The notes beneath the pieces are model-generated. The model saw nothing but the letters and a program-made list of their open reading frames with translations. It made no database searches and was not told the DNA's origin. Made by a program: the position numbers and the translations under genes. Of a stretch of 64,000 nucleotides of DNA, positions 16,845 through 26,904 are shown in pieces (the first letter of the stretch is position 1; the number at the start of each line of letters is the position of its first letter). Source of the DNA: Diaphorobacter aerolatus (lineage in GTDB: Bacteria > Pseudomonadota > Gammaproteobacteria > Burkholderiales > Burkholderiaceae_C); contig NZ_CP060783.1 in assembly GCF_014489535.1 (NCBI RefSeq), positions 1,178,001 through 1,242,000 on the forward strand. Reading direction: 5' to 3'.

Positions 16845-17891
16845 ATGGCCCTCATGGAAAATCTGGATGTGATGGTGCTGCGCCAACTGCGCGACTGGCG
16901 GCTGGCGGGCAAGCGGGCCTTGCTCGCCACGGTAGTGCGCACCTGGGGATCGTCGCCGCGACCCATCGGCTCCATCATGGCGCTGTGCGAAGACGGCGCG
17001 GTGATCGGTTCGGTCTCGGGCGGCTGCATCGAGGACGATCTGATCTACCGCTACACGCAGGCCTATGCCAACGCGGCTGCCGCCAACGCGAGTGGTCGGC
17101 AGGCGATCCCGAGCGGAGCGCCGGGTTTCGTGAAATACGGAATCAGCGCCGACGAGGCCCACCGCTTTGGTCTGCCGTGCGGCGGAACGCTGGAACTGTT
17201 GCTGGAGTATGACCCCGACGCCAACCAGCTCGAGCGGCTGGTGCGCTTGCTCGAGTCGGGCCAGCTTGTCGAGCGCGTCGTGCAGTTGTCCGATGGCCTC
17301 GTCACGCTTGCGTCGGCCGCCGCGCCCACGGAACTCTCGCTCACCGACGAGCGGCTCACCAATACCTTCGGGCCCGAATACCGCATGCTCCTGATCGGCG
17401 CAGGCCAGCTCACCGAATACCTTGCCACGATGGCGCTGTTCAGCGGCTTTGCGGTCACGGTTTGCGATCCACGCGAGGAATATCGCGGCGCATGGAGCGT
17501 CGCCGCCGCCAAGGTCGTGAGCGACATGCCCGATGACGTGGTCAACGCCTTCAAGCCGGATCGCCGCAGCTGCGTGGTGGCACTCACGCACGACCCCAAG
17601 CTCGACGATCTGGCGCTTCTGGAAGCTCTCAAGACCGATGCCTTCTACGTGGGCGCCATCGGCTCGCGCCGCAACAACCAGGCGCGCCACGAGCGCATGA
17701 TCGAACACTTCGGCGAGACCCCAAAAAGCCTCGCACGCCTGCGCGGCCCCATCGGCATCTACATCGGCAGCAAGACCCCGGCGGAGATCGCGGTCAGCGT
17801 GATGGCCGAGATTCTTGCGGTGAAGAACGGCGTCGCATTGCCGCGCGATGTGGAGGTGGCCATTGCCAAGAACGAGCTGCATGCGGGCTAG
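16845..17891 (+). CDS. XdhC/CoxI-family molybdoenzyme maturation protein
   Basis: About 348 residues; the start is ATG 16845 or ATG 16854. The N-terminal XdhC_CoxI domain has VVRTWGSSPRPIGSIMAL and GSVSGGCIEDDL. The C-terminal domain is Rossmann-like (LLIGAGQLTEYLATMA) with the family signature FYVGAIGSRRN near residue 265. XdhC proteins bind sulfurated molybdenum cofactor and insert it into xanthine dehydrogenase-type enzymes. No molybdoenzyme genes lie next to it, so its client is encoded elsewhere. The Fis-type regulator gene is divergent, with about 240 bases between. Confidence 0.88.
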   Translation: MALMENLDVMVLRQLRDWRLAGKRALLATVVRTWGSSPRPIGSIMALCEDGAVIGSVSGGCIEDDLIYRYTQAYANAAAANASGRQAIPSGAPGFVKYGISADEAHRFGLPCGGTLELLLEYDPDANQLERLVRLLESGQLVERVVQLSDGLVTLASAAAPTELSLTDERLTNTFGPEYRMLLIGAGQLTEYLATMALFSGFAVTVCDPREEYRGAWSVAAAKVVSDMPDDVVNAFKPDRRSCVVALTHDPKLDDLALLEALKTDAFYVGAIGSRRNNQARHERMIEHFGETPKSLARLRGPIGIYIGSKTPAEIAVSVMAEILAVKNGVALPRDVEVAIAKNELHAG

Positions 17892-17980
17892 GGCCTGTTC
17901 ACACGACCTCGCCGGTTTGGGGAAGGTCGCCGTTTTCACTTAGGATGTAGCCATCGTTTATCAGCGCATAAGGAGACATC

Positions 17981-19831
17981 ATGGCTCAGCCATTTCGACC
18001 GGATATTCGCGTCCTGCTGCCCGTCGCGGCCGCTGCCAGCCTGCTGCTGAGCGCCTGCTCTGGCACGCCCTCGCTCAAGCTCTCGCCCGCCGCCACGCAG
18101 CCCGAAGGCTCGTCCGGCTACACCGAAAAGCCCGGTTGGGCGACCACCAAATTTGCCGTTGCCGCAGCCAACCCGCTGGCAACCGAAGCCGGCTACAAGG
18201 TGCTTCAGGCGGGCGGCAGCGCGATTGATGCGGCCATCGCCGTGCAGATGGTGTTGTCGCTCGTGGAGCCGCAATCGAGCGGCATCGGCGGCGGCGCATT
18301 CCTGCTGCATGCGACTGGCAGCAAGGTCGAGGCATACGACGGCCGCGAAGTCGCCCCTGCTGCCGCCACCGAAAACCACTTCATCGGCAAGGACGGCAAG
18401 CCCCTGCCCTTCATCGAAGGCGTGGTCGGTGGGCGTTCGGTGGGCGTTCCCGGCGTGGTGCGCATGCTCGAGCTGGCGCACAAGGAGCATGGCAAGCTGC
18501 CCTGGGCCAAACTGTTCGAGCCTGCCATCGGTCTGGCTGAAGATGGCTTCAAGGTGAGCGCACGGCTCAACACCCTGCTCGCGAATGAAAAGTACCTGGC
18601 CAACGACCCCACCGCACGCGCCTATTTCTTCGACGCCGCAGGCAAGCCGTGGCCTGTGGGTCATACGCTCAAGAACCCGGAGCTCGCCAAGGTGCTCCGC
18701 GACATCGCCAGAAACGGCTCCAAGGCGCTGCTCGAAGGCGAAGTCGCCAAGGCCATCGTCGACAAGGTCAACAGCCATCCGACCAACCCCGGCCAGATGA
18801 CGCTGGCCGATCTGTCGGGCTACCAGCCCAAGAAGCGCGAGGCGCTGTGCACCGACTACCAGCTCGCCGCCCGCACCTACAACATGTGCGGCTTCCCGCC
18901 ACCGAGTTCGGGTGGCATCGCGGTTGCGCAGATCCTTGGGATTCTCAAGAACACCAACGCCACCTCGATACCACTCGGTGACGGGCTCACGGGCCCCAAC
19001 GACCCCAAGGGCAAGCTCCCGAAGGCCGACTGGCTGTATCTCTACAACGAGGCGGCGCGACTCGCATTTGCCGACCGCAACCAGTACGTGGCCGATCCGG
19101 ATTTCGTGCAGGCACCGGCCGGAAACTGGAAAAGCCTCACCGATTCCGCCTACCTTGCCGAGCGTGCCAAGCTGATCGGCGAAAAAAGCATGAACATCGC
19201 CAAACCCGGCACACCCGGCGGCATGAAAACCAGCTACGCGCCCATGCCCGACCAGATCGAGCACGGCACCAGCCACATCAGCGTGGTCGATGCCATGGGC
19301 AACGCGGTGGCGATGACCACCACCATCGAAGACCAGTTCGGCTCGCGCCAGATGGTCAAGGGCTTCCTGCTCAACAACGAACTCACCGATTTCAGCTTTG
19401 CACCCAAGGACGCGAGCGGCGCGCCCATCGCCAACCGTGTGCAACCGGGCAAACGCCCGCGCTCGTCGATGGCTCCCACGCTGGTCTTCGACAAATCGGA
19501 CGGCAAGCTGCTGATGAGCGGCGGCAGCCCCGGTGGCGCGCTCATCATCCACTACACCAGCAAGCTGGTCTACGGCATCTTCAACTGGGGACTCACGCCG
19601 CAGCAGGCCATCAATCTGCCGAACTTCGGATCGCTCAACGGACCGACCATGCTCGAAGAGCAGCGCTTTCCCCCTGCCACCGTCTCGGCCCTGCGCGAGC
19701 GCGGTGCCGAGGTGCGTGAGATGAACATGACCAGCGGCCTGCAGGCCATCACGCGCGCCGAAATCCACGGACAGCAGATGTGGCTGGGCGGTGCCGATCC
19801 GCGTCGCGAGGGTGTGGTGATGGGCGATTGA
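17981..19831 (+). CDS. ggt: Gamma-glutamyltransferase, predicted lipoprotein
   Basis: A 616-residue Ntn-hydrolase behind a strong AAGGAG site. It transfers or hydrolyses gamma-glutamyl groups of glutathione outside the cytoplasm. The sequence shows LSAC at residues 23-26, a lipobox, followed by a Ser/Pro-rich spacer, then the enzyme (NPLATEAGYKVLQAGGSAIDAA; QSSGIGGGAF). The autocatalytic cleavage site is HGTSHISVVDAMGNAVAM with the nucleophile Thr430. The oxyanion GG pair is in MSGGSPGG. Classic periplasmic GGT is soluble; membrane anchoring here is inferred from the lipobox. The next gene starts 79 bases downstream. Confidence 0.93.
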   Translation: MAQPFRPDIRVLLPVAAAASLLLSACSGTPSLKLSPAATQPEGSSGYTEKPGWATTKFAVAAANPLATEAGYKVLQAGGSAIDAAIAVQMVLSLVEPQSSGIGGGAFLLHATGSKVEAYDGREVAPAAATENHFIGKDGKPLPFIEGVVGGRSVGVPGVVRMLELAHKEHGKLPWAKLFEPAIGLAEDGFKVSARLNTLLANEKYLANDPTARAYFFDAAGKPWPVGHTLKNPELAKVLRDIARNGSKALLEGEVAKAIVDKVNSHPTNPGQMTLADLSGYQPKKREALCTDYQLAARTYNMCGFPPPSSGGIAVAQILGILKNTNATSIPLGDGLTGPNDPKGKLPKADWLYLYNEAARLAFADRNQYVADPDFVQAPAGNWKSLTDSAYLAERAKLIGEKSMNIAKPGTPGGMKTSYAPMPDQIEHGTSHISVVDAMGNAVAMTTTIEDQFGSRQMVKGFLLNNELTDFSFAPKDASGAPIANRVQPGKRPRSSMAPTLVFDKSDGKLLMSGGSPGGALIIHYTSKLVYGIFNWGLTPQQAINLPNFGSLNGPTMLEEQRFPPATVSALRERGAEVREMNMTSGLQAITRAEIHGQQMWLGGADPRREGVVMGD

Positions 19832-19910
19832 GCGGGTCGCACCTTCGTTCGGAAAAACGAAAGCCCGTCCCCCGATTGCACGCTGGCAGCGACAACCCAC
19901 TCTCGAACCC

Positions 19911-20966
19911 ATGACTACACCCACGCTGGGTCCAACCGACCAAGTCCTCATTCCCTTTGACGAAATGCGCGCCGTGCTGTGCCAGATCTTCGAGCGCCAT
20001 GGCACCAGCGCCGAGGTCGCCGCAGCACTGGCCGACAACTGTGCTGCGGCCCAGCGCGACGGGGCCATGAGTCATGGACTGTTCCGCATTCCCGGCTATG
20101 TGTCCACGCTCAAGAGCGGCTGGGTGGACGGCAAGGCCGTGCCGGTGGTCGAAGACAAGGCGCCGGGTTTTCTGAGTGTCGATGCAGCCAACGGTTACGC
20201 GCAGCCCGCCTACCGGGCCGCGTACGAGGCCTTCGTCAGGAAGGTGCGAGCCAACGGCATTGCGCTGCTCGCGATTCGTCGCTCGCACCATTTCGCGGCG
20301 CTCTGGCCTGACGTCGAGCCGCTGGCGCGCGAAGGACTGGTGGCGCTCACCATGGTCAACAGCATGGCCTGCGTGGTGCCGAGTGGCGGCAACAAGGCCT
20401 TGTTCGGCACCAACCCGATTGCGTTCGCGGCACCGCGCGAGAACGGCGATCCGCTGGTCTTCGATCTGGCGACCAGCGCGACGGCGCATGGAGACATCCA
20501 GATCGCCGCACGCGCAGGACACGAGGTGCCAATCGGCTACGGCGTGGACAGGCACGGCGAGCCCACCACGAAGCCAAAGGAAATTCTGGAAGGTGGTGCG
20601 TTGCTGCCCTTTGGCGGCGAGCATGGCGCGCACAAGGGCTCGGCGCTGGCGATGATGGTGGAACTGCTTGCGGCGGCGCTCACCGGCGGCAACTTCTCGT
20701 TCGAGTTCGACTGGAGCCAGCATCCCGGCGCGCAGTCGCCCTACACCGGTCAGTTGATCATCGCCATCGATCCGTCGCTCACCAGTGGGCAGAACTTCGC
20801 GCAGCGCTGCGAAACGCTCGTGCAGGCCATGGCCGACGCCGGACAGCAACGCCAGCCCGGTGACCGACGGTATGAGCAACGTGCACGTTCGATGGCGCAT
20901 GGCGTGCCGGTCGATGCGGCGCAGTGGCAGCAGCTTCTGGAACTGGCGGGGCCCGCGCATGCCTGA
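19911..20966 (+). CDS. Ldh-family NAD(P)-dependent oxidoreductase
   Basis: A 351-residue member of the malate/L-lactate dehydrogenase family (the fold shared with delta-1-piperideine-2-carboxylate reductase and ureidoglycolate dehydrogenase), unrelated to classical Rossmann LDH. Motifs: SHGLFRIPGYVSTL around residue 45, RRSHHFAALWPDVEPLA, NSMACVVPSGGNKALFGTNP and GEHGAHKGSALAMMVELLAA, which line the cofactor and substrate sites. Substrate not predictable; proline/lysine-type cyclic imino acids are possible. It overlaps the following phospholipase D-like gene by 8 bases. Confidence 0.88.
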   Translation: MTTPTLGPTDQVLIPFDEMRAVLCQIFERHGTSAEVAAALADNCAAAQRDGAMSHGLFRIPGYVSTLKSGWVDGKAVPVVEDKAPGFLSVDAANGYAQPAYRAAYEAFVRKVRANGIALLAIRRSHHFAALWPDVEPLAREGLVALTMVNSMACVVPSGGNKALFGTNPIAFAAPRENGDPLVFDLATSATAHGDIQIAARAGHEVPIGYGVDRHGEPTTKPKEILEGGALLPFGGEHGAHKGSALAMMVELLAAALTGGNFSFEFDWSQHPGAQSPYTGQLIIAIDPSLTSGQNFAQRCETLVQAMADAGQQRQPGDRRYEQRARSMAHGVPVDAAQWQQLLELAGPAHA

Positions 20967-22586
20967 GGTCACCGCACTCATCAACGCCCTGCGGGCTCCG
21001 GCACCGCCTGCTGCGGTCCCGGCTCGGCGAGCAAAGAGCCTGGCCTTAACGTCGCTGAGTCTGTCGTGCCTGCTGGCGCTGTCCGGATGCAGCCTGCCGC
21101 CGCTGGAAGGGCGCAGCGTCTCGCAGGCCCTGCCGCCCGACGCCGCCGCGCAGACGCCGCTCGGGCAGTCCATCGGTCCGCGATTGGCCGAGCATCCCGG
21201 CCTGAGCGGCGTTCACGCGCTGCAGGATCCGCACGACGCATTCGCCGCGCGCGCATCGCTCGCGCGCGTGGCCGCCAAGACGCTGGACGTGCAGTACTAC
21301 ATCTGGCGCAACGACATCACCGGCACGCTGCTGTTTGGCGAACTGCTGACGGCAGCGGATCGTGGCGTGCGCGTGCGACTGCTGCTCGACGACGTGGGCA
21401 CGTCCGGTCTCGATACCGAACTGGCCGCGCTCGCACGCCACCAGAACATCGAGGTGAGGTTGTTCAACCCGTTCATGCTGCGCAAGCCAAAGGTCGTCGG
21501 CTATCTGGCGGATCTGGGCCGCGCCAACCGCCGCATGCACAACAAGTCATTCACCGCCGACAACCAGGCCAGCATCATCGGCGGGCGCAACGTGGGCGAC
21601 GAATATTTCGGTGCGACCGACGGCGTGCTGTTCACCGACCTCGACGTGCTCGCCATCGGACCCATCGCCGGGGATGTATCGACCGACTTCGACCGCTACT
21701 GGGCGAGCGCCAGCGCCCATCCTGCAAAAGACATCCTGCCCCGGGCCGAACCGGCCGAGCTGGAACAGCTCTCCGCCAAGACCCGGGCACTGCTCGCCTC
21801 ACCCCGCGCCCGTGAGTACACCGACAGCATCCACCAGACGCCGTTCATCACGCAGCTCCTGGAGGGCACGCTGCCATTCGAGTGGACGCACGTGAAGATG
21901 ATCAGCGACGATCCGTCCAAGGGCCTGGGCAAGGCCAAGAGGGCCAGTTGTTGCTGCCGCAACTGGAAAAGGCGCTGGGCAAGATCGAAACCAGCCTCGA
22001 CCTGGTATCCGCCTATTTCGTGCCACGCGCGGCGGGCGTGGAGAGCTTTGGCAAACTCGCGGACAACAAGGTGCAGGTGCGCATCCTCACGAATGCCTTC
22101 GAGGCCACCGACGTCCCCGCCGTGCACGCGGGCTACGCCAAGCGGCGCAAGGCGCTGCTCGAGCGCGGCGTGCGGCTCTACGAAATGCGCAGCCTCGTGC
22201 CGGCTTATGCAGACACCGCCGACAAGAATTTCTTCCAGCGCTTTGGCAGCTCCGGCGCCAGCCTGCACGCCAAGACCTTCGCCGTGGACGGCAAGCGCCT
22301 CTTCGTCGGCTCCTTCAATTTCGATCCGCGCTCGGCGCTGCTCAACACCGAACTCGGCTTTCTGATCGACAGCCCCGCCATGGCCCAGCAACTCGTGAGC
22401 GTGATGGACAACGAAGTGCCACGCCTGTCCTACCGCGTGGAACTTAACGGCACGGGCGATCTGCAATGGGTAGGCGGATCGAACACCGCCACACCGCAGA
22501 TCTACACCGTGGAGCCCCACACCACATGGTTCAGCCGCGCGATGGTGACGTTTCTTGGCTGGCTTCCGATTGAAGGCTTTCTTTGA
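20959..22586 (+). CDS. Phospholipase D-like lipoprotein (one frameshift)
   Basis: ATG 20959 lies inside the end of the previous gene. A lipobox LSGC (about residue 36) marks a lipoprotein. Two HKD motifs are visible: HNKSFTADN in the first half, followed by SIIGGRNVGDEYF, and HAKTFAVDG in the second half, followed by LFVGSFNFDPRS. This is the cardiolipin synthase/phospholipase D family of 500-residue proteins. The frame breaks near 21940; one added base (GLGKAKEGQLLLPQLEKAL) restores 542 residues. Phosphatidyltransferase or nuclease activity is possible; the specific reaction is unknown. Confidence 0.88.
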
Positions 22587-22932
22587 AGAGATTCCTTGAA
22601 GAACGTGACTGCCACCCAGGTTTCAGGGCGGCAATCAAGCACCGGAAATTCAAGCGCAAGAGCGAGTCAGGCAAGGCCCGTTTGGGAGACTTCAGCAATT
22701 GGATGCATGGTAGGCTATGACTATCAAGCTACCTGTTATCAAGATGTCGAGTTCCTTCAACGAATTGTGGCCTTCATTTTCCACAAACATTCCCGGGTTT
22801 GTGGGGCACCAAAATACGCATTCGGAGCGCTTTTCGTCGCCTGGAGTGAGCCCCAGACGGATGAAACCTTGGTGCAGCGGGTCTGGTTGCGCGCGAATTG
22901 ATCAAGCAAATGACTGACCATAGATCCAGAAC
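22587..22932. other. Intergenic region at left edge of toxin island
   Basis: This 346-base stretch separates the core-type phospholipase D gene from the AP2-like gene. Short open frames exist but start at weak codons, lack ribosome sites and have no recognisable content. It probably marks the left junction of the accessory island. No tRNA gene or attachment-site repeat is visible. Confidence 0.4.
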
Positions 22933-23499
22933 GTGTACTGCGTCGTGCGCCTCGATGCATCCGGTCGGTCTGGAATCCCCGGAAACCTATGGCTTGTCAA
23001 CGTCAAAAGACAGGGCAGATTGTTTCACCGTTCTTTCTTTGACAACGCGTATGGTGGACGTGATTCGGCGTTCACGATGGCGGTGGCGTACCGGGACGCA
23101 CTGCTTCGGATTTTTCCTCCGCTGACCCAACTGCAGCAGCGCGTCAAAATCCGCTCCAACAACAAATCTGGAATGGCCGGCGTCTCAGCCAGATATGACG
23201 ACAATAGACGACGTCTCAAGGCTTGGGTGGCGACAATGGATGCGTCGGGCGTCACGCACCAGAAGTACTTCTCGGTGAAGGAGCATGGCGAAGAGAAAGC
23301 CAAGGAGCTTGCCATTGCAGCAAGAAAAGAACTGCTCACGCTCTACCGTGACAACAAGTTCGTGACCGTGAACGCCAATGCGACACAAGCGGCAGAGTCC
23401 GCGTTCCCAGCGCTGCTCAATGAAGGGGCGAATCAGGAAGGCATATCCCCGTTGAGTCCCATGTTGCGCACAACACGGATGCGGACAAGGCCCGGATGA
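22933..23499 (+). CDS. AP2-domain-like DNA-binding protein
   Basis: About 188 residues from a GTG; the real start may be a little upstream if another base is missing. Two AP2-like modules are visible. The first has LWLVNVKRQGRLFHRSFFDN then YGG and AVAYRDALL. The second has NNKSGMAGVSARYDDNRRR then KAWVATMD and KYFSVKEHGEEKAKELAI. The pattern of three strands plus one helix with conserved W, F and A positions fits bacterial AP2/ERF-like proteins, which bind DNA and are often on mobile elements. It overlaps the next gene by 4 bases (ATGA). A role in regulating the adjacent vgrG is possible but unproven. Confidence 0.65.
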   Translation: MYCVVRLDASGRSGIPGNLWLVNVKRQGRLFHRSFFDNAYGGRDSAFTMAVAYRDALLRIFPPLTQLQQRVKIRSNNKSGMAGVSARYDDNRRRLKAWVATMDASGVTHQKYFSVKEHGEEKAKELAIAARKELLTLYRDNKFVTVNANATQAAESAFPALLNEGANQEGISPLSPMLRTTRMRTRPG

Positions 23500-23948
23500 C
23501 TCGGCAGCTCGAACTTCTCAACGCCTGGTTTGATGCCCTGCGGCCTCAGTTTGCGCATCTACGCTTGAGCGTCTATCCCATCGCCGCCCGTGGTCATGAC
23601 GGTCTGTTCATCGTCGTAGGCAACGCCGAGCTCCCCGGCCAACTGCGGCGCAGAAGCTGGCATATCCAAACGAGAACGTACGCAGAGATCCTGCCGTTGG
23701 CGTGGGAATACGCGCGGAAGATCATCACCGAGCAGATGGGCATTGCTTGCTGGGAAGGGTTCAAGGAAAGGCACGAGCAAACCGTGTTTGAAAGCACGGC
23801 AGAGCAGGCGGTCTTCATTCGCTACCGGTATGACGCGATCACAGAATCGTCATTGCGAGCTACTCCACCTTCCGAATTGATGCCAATGCTTCAGGATTTC
23901 AGTGTTCCGCCGTTGCCTCCAGCGCAAATTATTTCTTCCATCAATTAA
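23496..23948 (+). CDS. Unknown protein coupled to the AP2-like gene
   Basis: A 150-residue protein without signal peptide or membrane segment. Features are a basic stretch ELPGQLRRRSWHIQTRTYAEI and a segment EYARKIITEQMGIACWEGF. The ATGA overlap shows it is co-translated with the AP2-like gene, so the two probably act together. Family not recognised. Confidence 0.6.
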   Translation: MTRQLELLNAWFDALRPQFAHLRLSVYPIAARGHDGLFIVVGNAELPGQLRRRSWHIQTRTYAEILPLAWEYARKIITEQMGIACWEGFKERHEQTVFESTAEQAVFIRYRYDAITESSLRATPPSELMPMLQDFSVPPLPPAQIISSIN

Positions 23949-23978
23949 CAATTTGGATTTCCTCGGTGACAGTTGTCA

Positions 23979-24006
23979 TTGAGTTTTCTTGCCTTTTGTA
24001 TATTAT
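23979..24006 (+). promoter_or_regulatory. Possible vgrG promoter
   Basis: TTGAGT at 23979-23984 and TATTAT at 24001-24006 are 16 bases apart, in an AT-rich stretch 40 bases before the vgrG ATG. An overlapping TTGTCA/TGTATA pair (23973 and 23997) is an alternative. Confidence 0.4.
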
Positions 24007-24047
24007 TGTTAGAATTAATTAAGAACCGAGAACAAGAGGAAGATTCA

Positions 24048-26861
24048 ATGGCGAATCGTACTTTCATAGCGCACAGTCCGCTGGGCGAGGAGCTGGAATT
24101 CCGCTCATTGGAGGGCAGTGAGCAGATCTCGCGATTGTTTGAATACCGGGTTCGTCTGATCAGCCAGAATTCGTCGATTGCCGCCAGGAGTTTGCTGGGC
24201 AAGGACATGAGCATCGAGATCGATCTCACGACGGAAACTGCAGGGAGTGGCAAGCGATTTCTCTCGGGACAGGTGACGCAGTTTTCCTATATTGGAAAGG
24301 ACGGCGACCATTTTGCATATGAGGCCCTGCTACGCCCCTGGCTCTGGCATGCGACGCGGCGCTCGGACTTCAAGATCTTCCAGTTCAAGAAGGTGCCGGA
24401 CATCATCAAGGAGGTGCTGGGCCCCTACGGTTTCACCATTGATGACCGGCTCGTCGGCAGCTATCGCGCGTGGGACTATATGGTCCAGTACGGCGAGACT
24501 GATTTCAATTTCATCTCGCGCCTGCTTGAAGCCGAGGGCGGCTATTTCTTCTTTGAGCACAGCATGGGAAGCCACAAGCTGGTGCTGGCGGATGACATCG
24601 GAAGCCACGGCCCTCTTCCCAACGGACCGGCCACCATTTCCTATTACCCCGGCAACCGGGCTGCGAACATTCACAGCGTCGACTTCATTGACGATTGGCG
24701 CTTTGCCGAAGATATCGCTTCCGGCCACTTCGCATCGGATGACTACGACTTCGAAAAACCCAAGGCCTTGCTCGAGACGCGCCAGCAGCAGCCCGCAGGC
24801 CACCCGAGGACAGTCGCGAACTCTACGACTGGCCGGGTGGCTACACCGATGCGGGCGACGGCGAGAACTACGCACGCGTGCGCATCGAGCAGCAAAAGGC
24901 CCAGCGCGAAGTCGCCCAGGGCGAAGGCAATGCGCGCAACATCGCACCGGGCTACCTGTTCACCTTCAGCAAATATCCAAGAGCTGACCAGAACAAGGAA
25001 TACCTGATCGAGTCGGCGTATTACCGCTTTGAAGAGAACGTGCGCCGAAGCGACGGCGCAGGAGGCTCGGGCGCTGCCAAGCGCGCGGGCATCGACAGCC
25101 CGACCACGTACCGCATCAGCTTCAGCGTCATCCCCAAATCGGTCCCGTATCGCAGCCAGCGCACGACCCCCAAGCCCCACACCACGGGCCCGCAGACCGC
25201 GGTCATCACCGGCCCCGCAGGCGAAGAAATCTACACCGATCCATATGGCCGCGTGAAGGTGCAGTTCCACTGGGACCGCTACGGGAAGAACGACGAGAAC
25301 TCGAGCTGCTGGATTCGCGTGAGCCAGACCTGGGCGGGCGCGAACTACGGCTCCATGCACATCCCGCGCATCGGGCAGGAAGTGATCGTGGATTTTTTGA
25401 ACGGTGATCCGGACTACCCGATCATCACGGGCCGGGTCTACAACGCCATGCAGATGCCGCCGTGGGACTTACCGGCCAACAAGACGCAGTCGGGCATCAA
25501 GACGCATTCAAGCCTGGGTGGTGCGGGCGGCGCTGGCATGAAGAACGGTGCAGGCGATGCCAACGCGCTGCGCTTTGAGGACAAGAAGGGCGAGGAGCAG
25601 TTGTGGCTGCACGCGCAGAAGGACCAGCTCACGGAGGTCGAGCACGACGAGGACAAGTGGGTGGGCAACGACCGGCGCAAGGTGATCGACCGGGATGAGT
25701 TCAACACGATTCACCGCGACCGCACGGAGATCGTGGATCGCAACGAGAAGATCAATGTGCATGGGTGGCGCACCGAGGAGGTGGATCTGGATGAGACCAT
25801 CACGATTCACCAGAACCGCAAGGAGCGGGTGGATCACGACGAGAAGATCTCGATTGGGGATAACCGCACGGAAGATGTCGGGAAGAACGAGACCATCGAC
25901 ATTGGCAAGAACAAGAAGGAGACCATCGGCATCACCTACATGGAGAACACCGGCATTGCCAAGATGATGAACATCGGCTTTGCCTACAGCCGCAATGTGG
26001 GCCTGGCGATGAACTCGCTCGTAGGCCTGATGCAGGCGAGCCAGGTGGGCATGAGCAAGAGCCTGATGGTGGGTCAGACCTATACCGCCACCATCGGCAA
26101 GAAGGTGGAGTTCAAGGTGGGTGAGCGCAAGGAGGAGAACGTCGGCAAGGTATCCGTGCACACGGTGGGCGATCACTTTGAACTGGTCTGCGGCAAGGCG
26201 AAGATTGTGCTCAAAAGCGATGGCGGGATTTATCTCAAGGGCGCGCACATCGAGCTGCAGGCCGAGAAGGAACTCAATGGCGATGCCGGCATGGTGCAGT
26301 GGAACTGTGGCGCGAGCAAAACGCCGCCAGCCACGCCCAAGGAGGACGGCAAGGAGGGAGGCGGTGAAGGTGAAGGAGAAGGCGGAGGGGCTGGTGATGG
26401 AGCGGGCGGTGAAGCGGGTGGTGGGGCTGGCGCTCCCGCAGGCGCAGGCGGGCCGCCCGGTGGCAACTCCTTTGTGGCCTCGGATACTGGCGGTGGTGCA
26501 ATGGGCGGCATGGGTGGAATGGGTGGCCTCGGCGGGATGGGCGGAATGGGCGGCGGCATGGGCGGCCTTGGTGGCTTGGCCGGAGCCGTGGGCGGTCTCA
26601 TGGGCGCTGGCGGCGGTGGAGGCCTCGGCGGCTTGGCAGGCGCAGCAGGCGCAATGCTCGGGGCGGCAATTCGGCACTCGGGGAGCGCTGAGTGCGGCGG
26701 GCAAGGTCGCCGGCCTCGCCAACTCCATGGGTGCAGGCAATGGCAAGCTCAGCGCGATCGCCGGGGCTTTGAACATGACCGGTGGATTGATGGGGGCAGC
26801 CTCCCTTTCGGCGCCGGTCAGTGCGCCCAAGTCGGGCGTACCGATGATGACGACGTTCTGA
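24048..26861 (+). CDS. vgrG: VgrG, type VI secretion spike protein (three missing bases)
   Basis: The product (938 residues restored) forms the trimeric tip of the T6SS needle. Residues 1-390 match the gp27-like part (EFRSLEGSEQISRLFEYRV, EGGYFFFEH). The gp5 OB-fold follows (DPYGRVKVQFHWDRYGK, WIRVSQTWAG). Then comes a long beta-helix of short repeats (KVIDRDEFNTIHRDRTEIVD; KNETIDIGKNKKETIG) ending in KGAHIELQAEKELNG. The C-terminal 190 residues are Gly/Met/Ala-rich. Frames break at about 24803 (CCC run) and about 26655 and 26680 (GGGG runs); one added base at each gives a continuous protein. The Rhs gene follows 43 bases later as cargo. Confidence 0.93.
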
Positions 26862-26904
26862 AAAAACCAAAAGAGAAAAGCAAGATCAGAAGAGAGGATG
26901 AGAA

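Noticed and set aside
17936..20068. A 710-codon minus-strand frame over the gamma-glutamyltransferase
   Set aside because: Shadow frame opposite a well-conserved gene, with Arg/Gly/His-rich content typical of antisense translation.
22596..22901. A 101-codon frame after the phospholipase D-like gene
   Set aside because: Weak start, no ribosome site, no conserved motif, and other frames are equally open.
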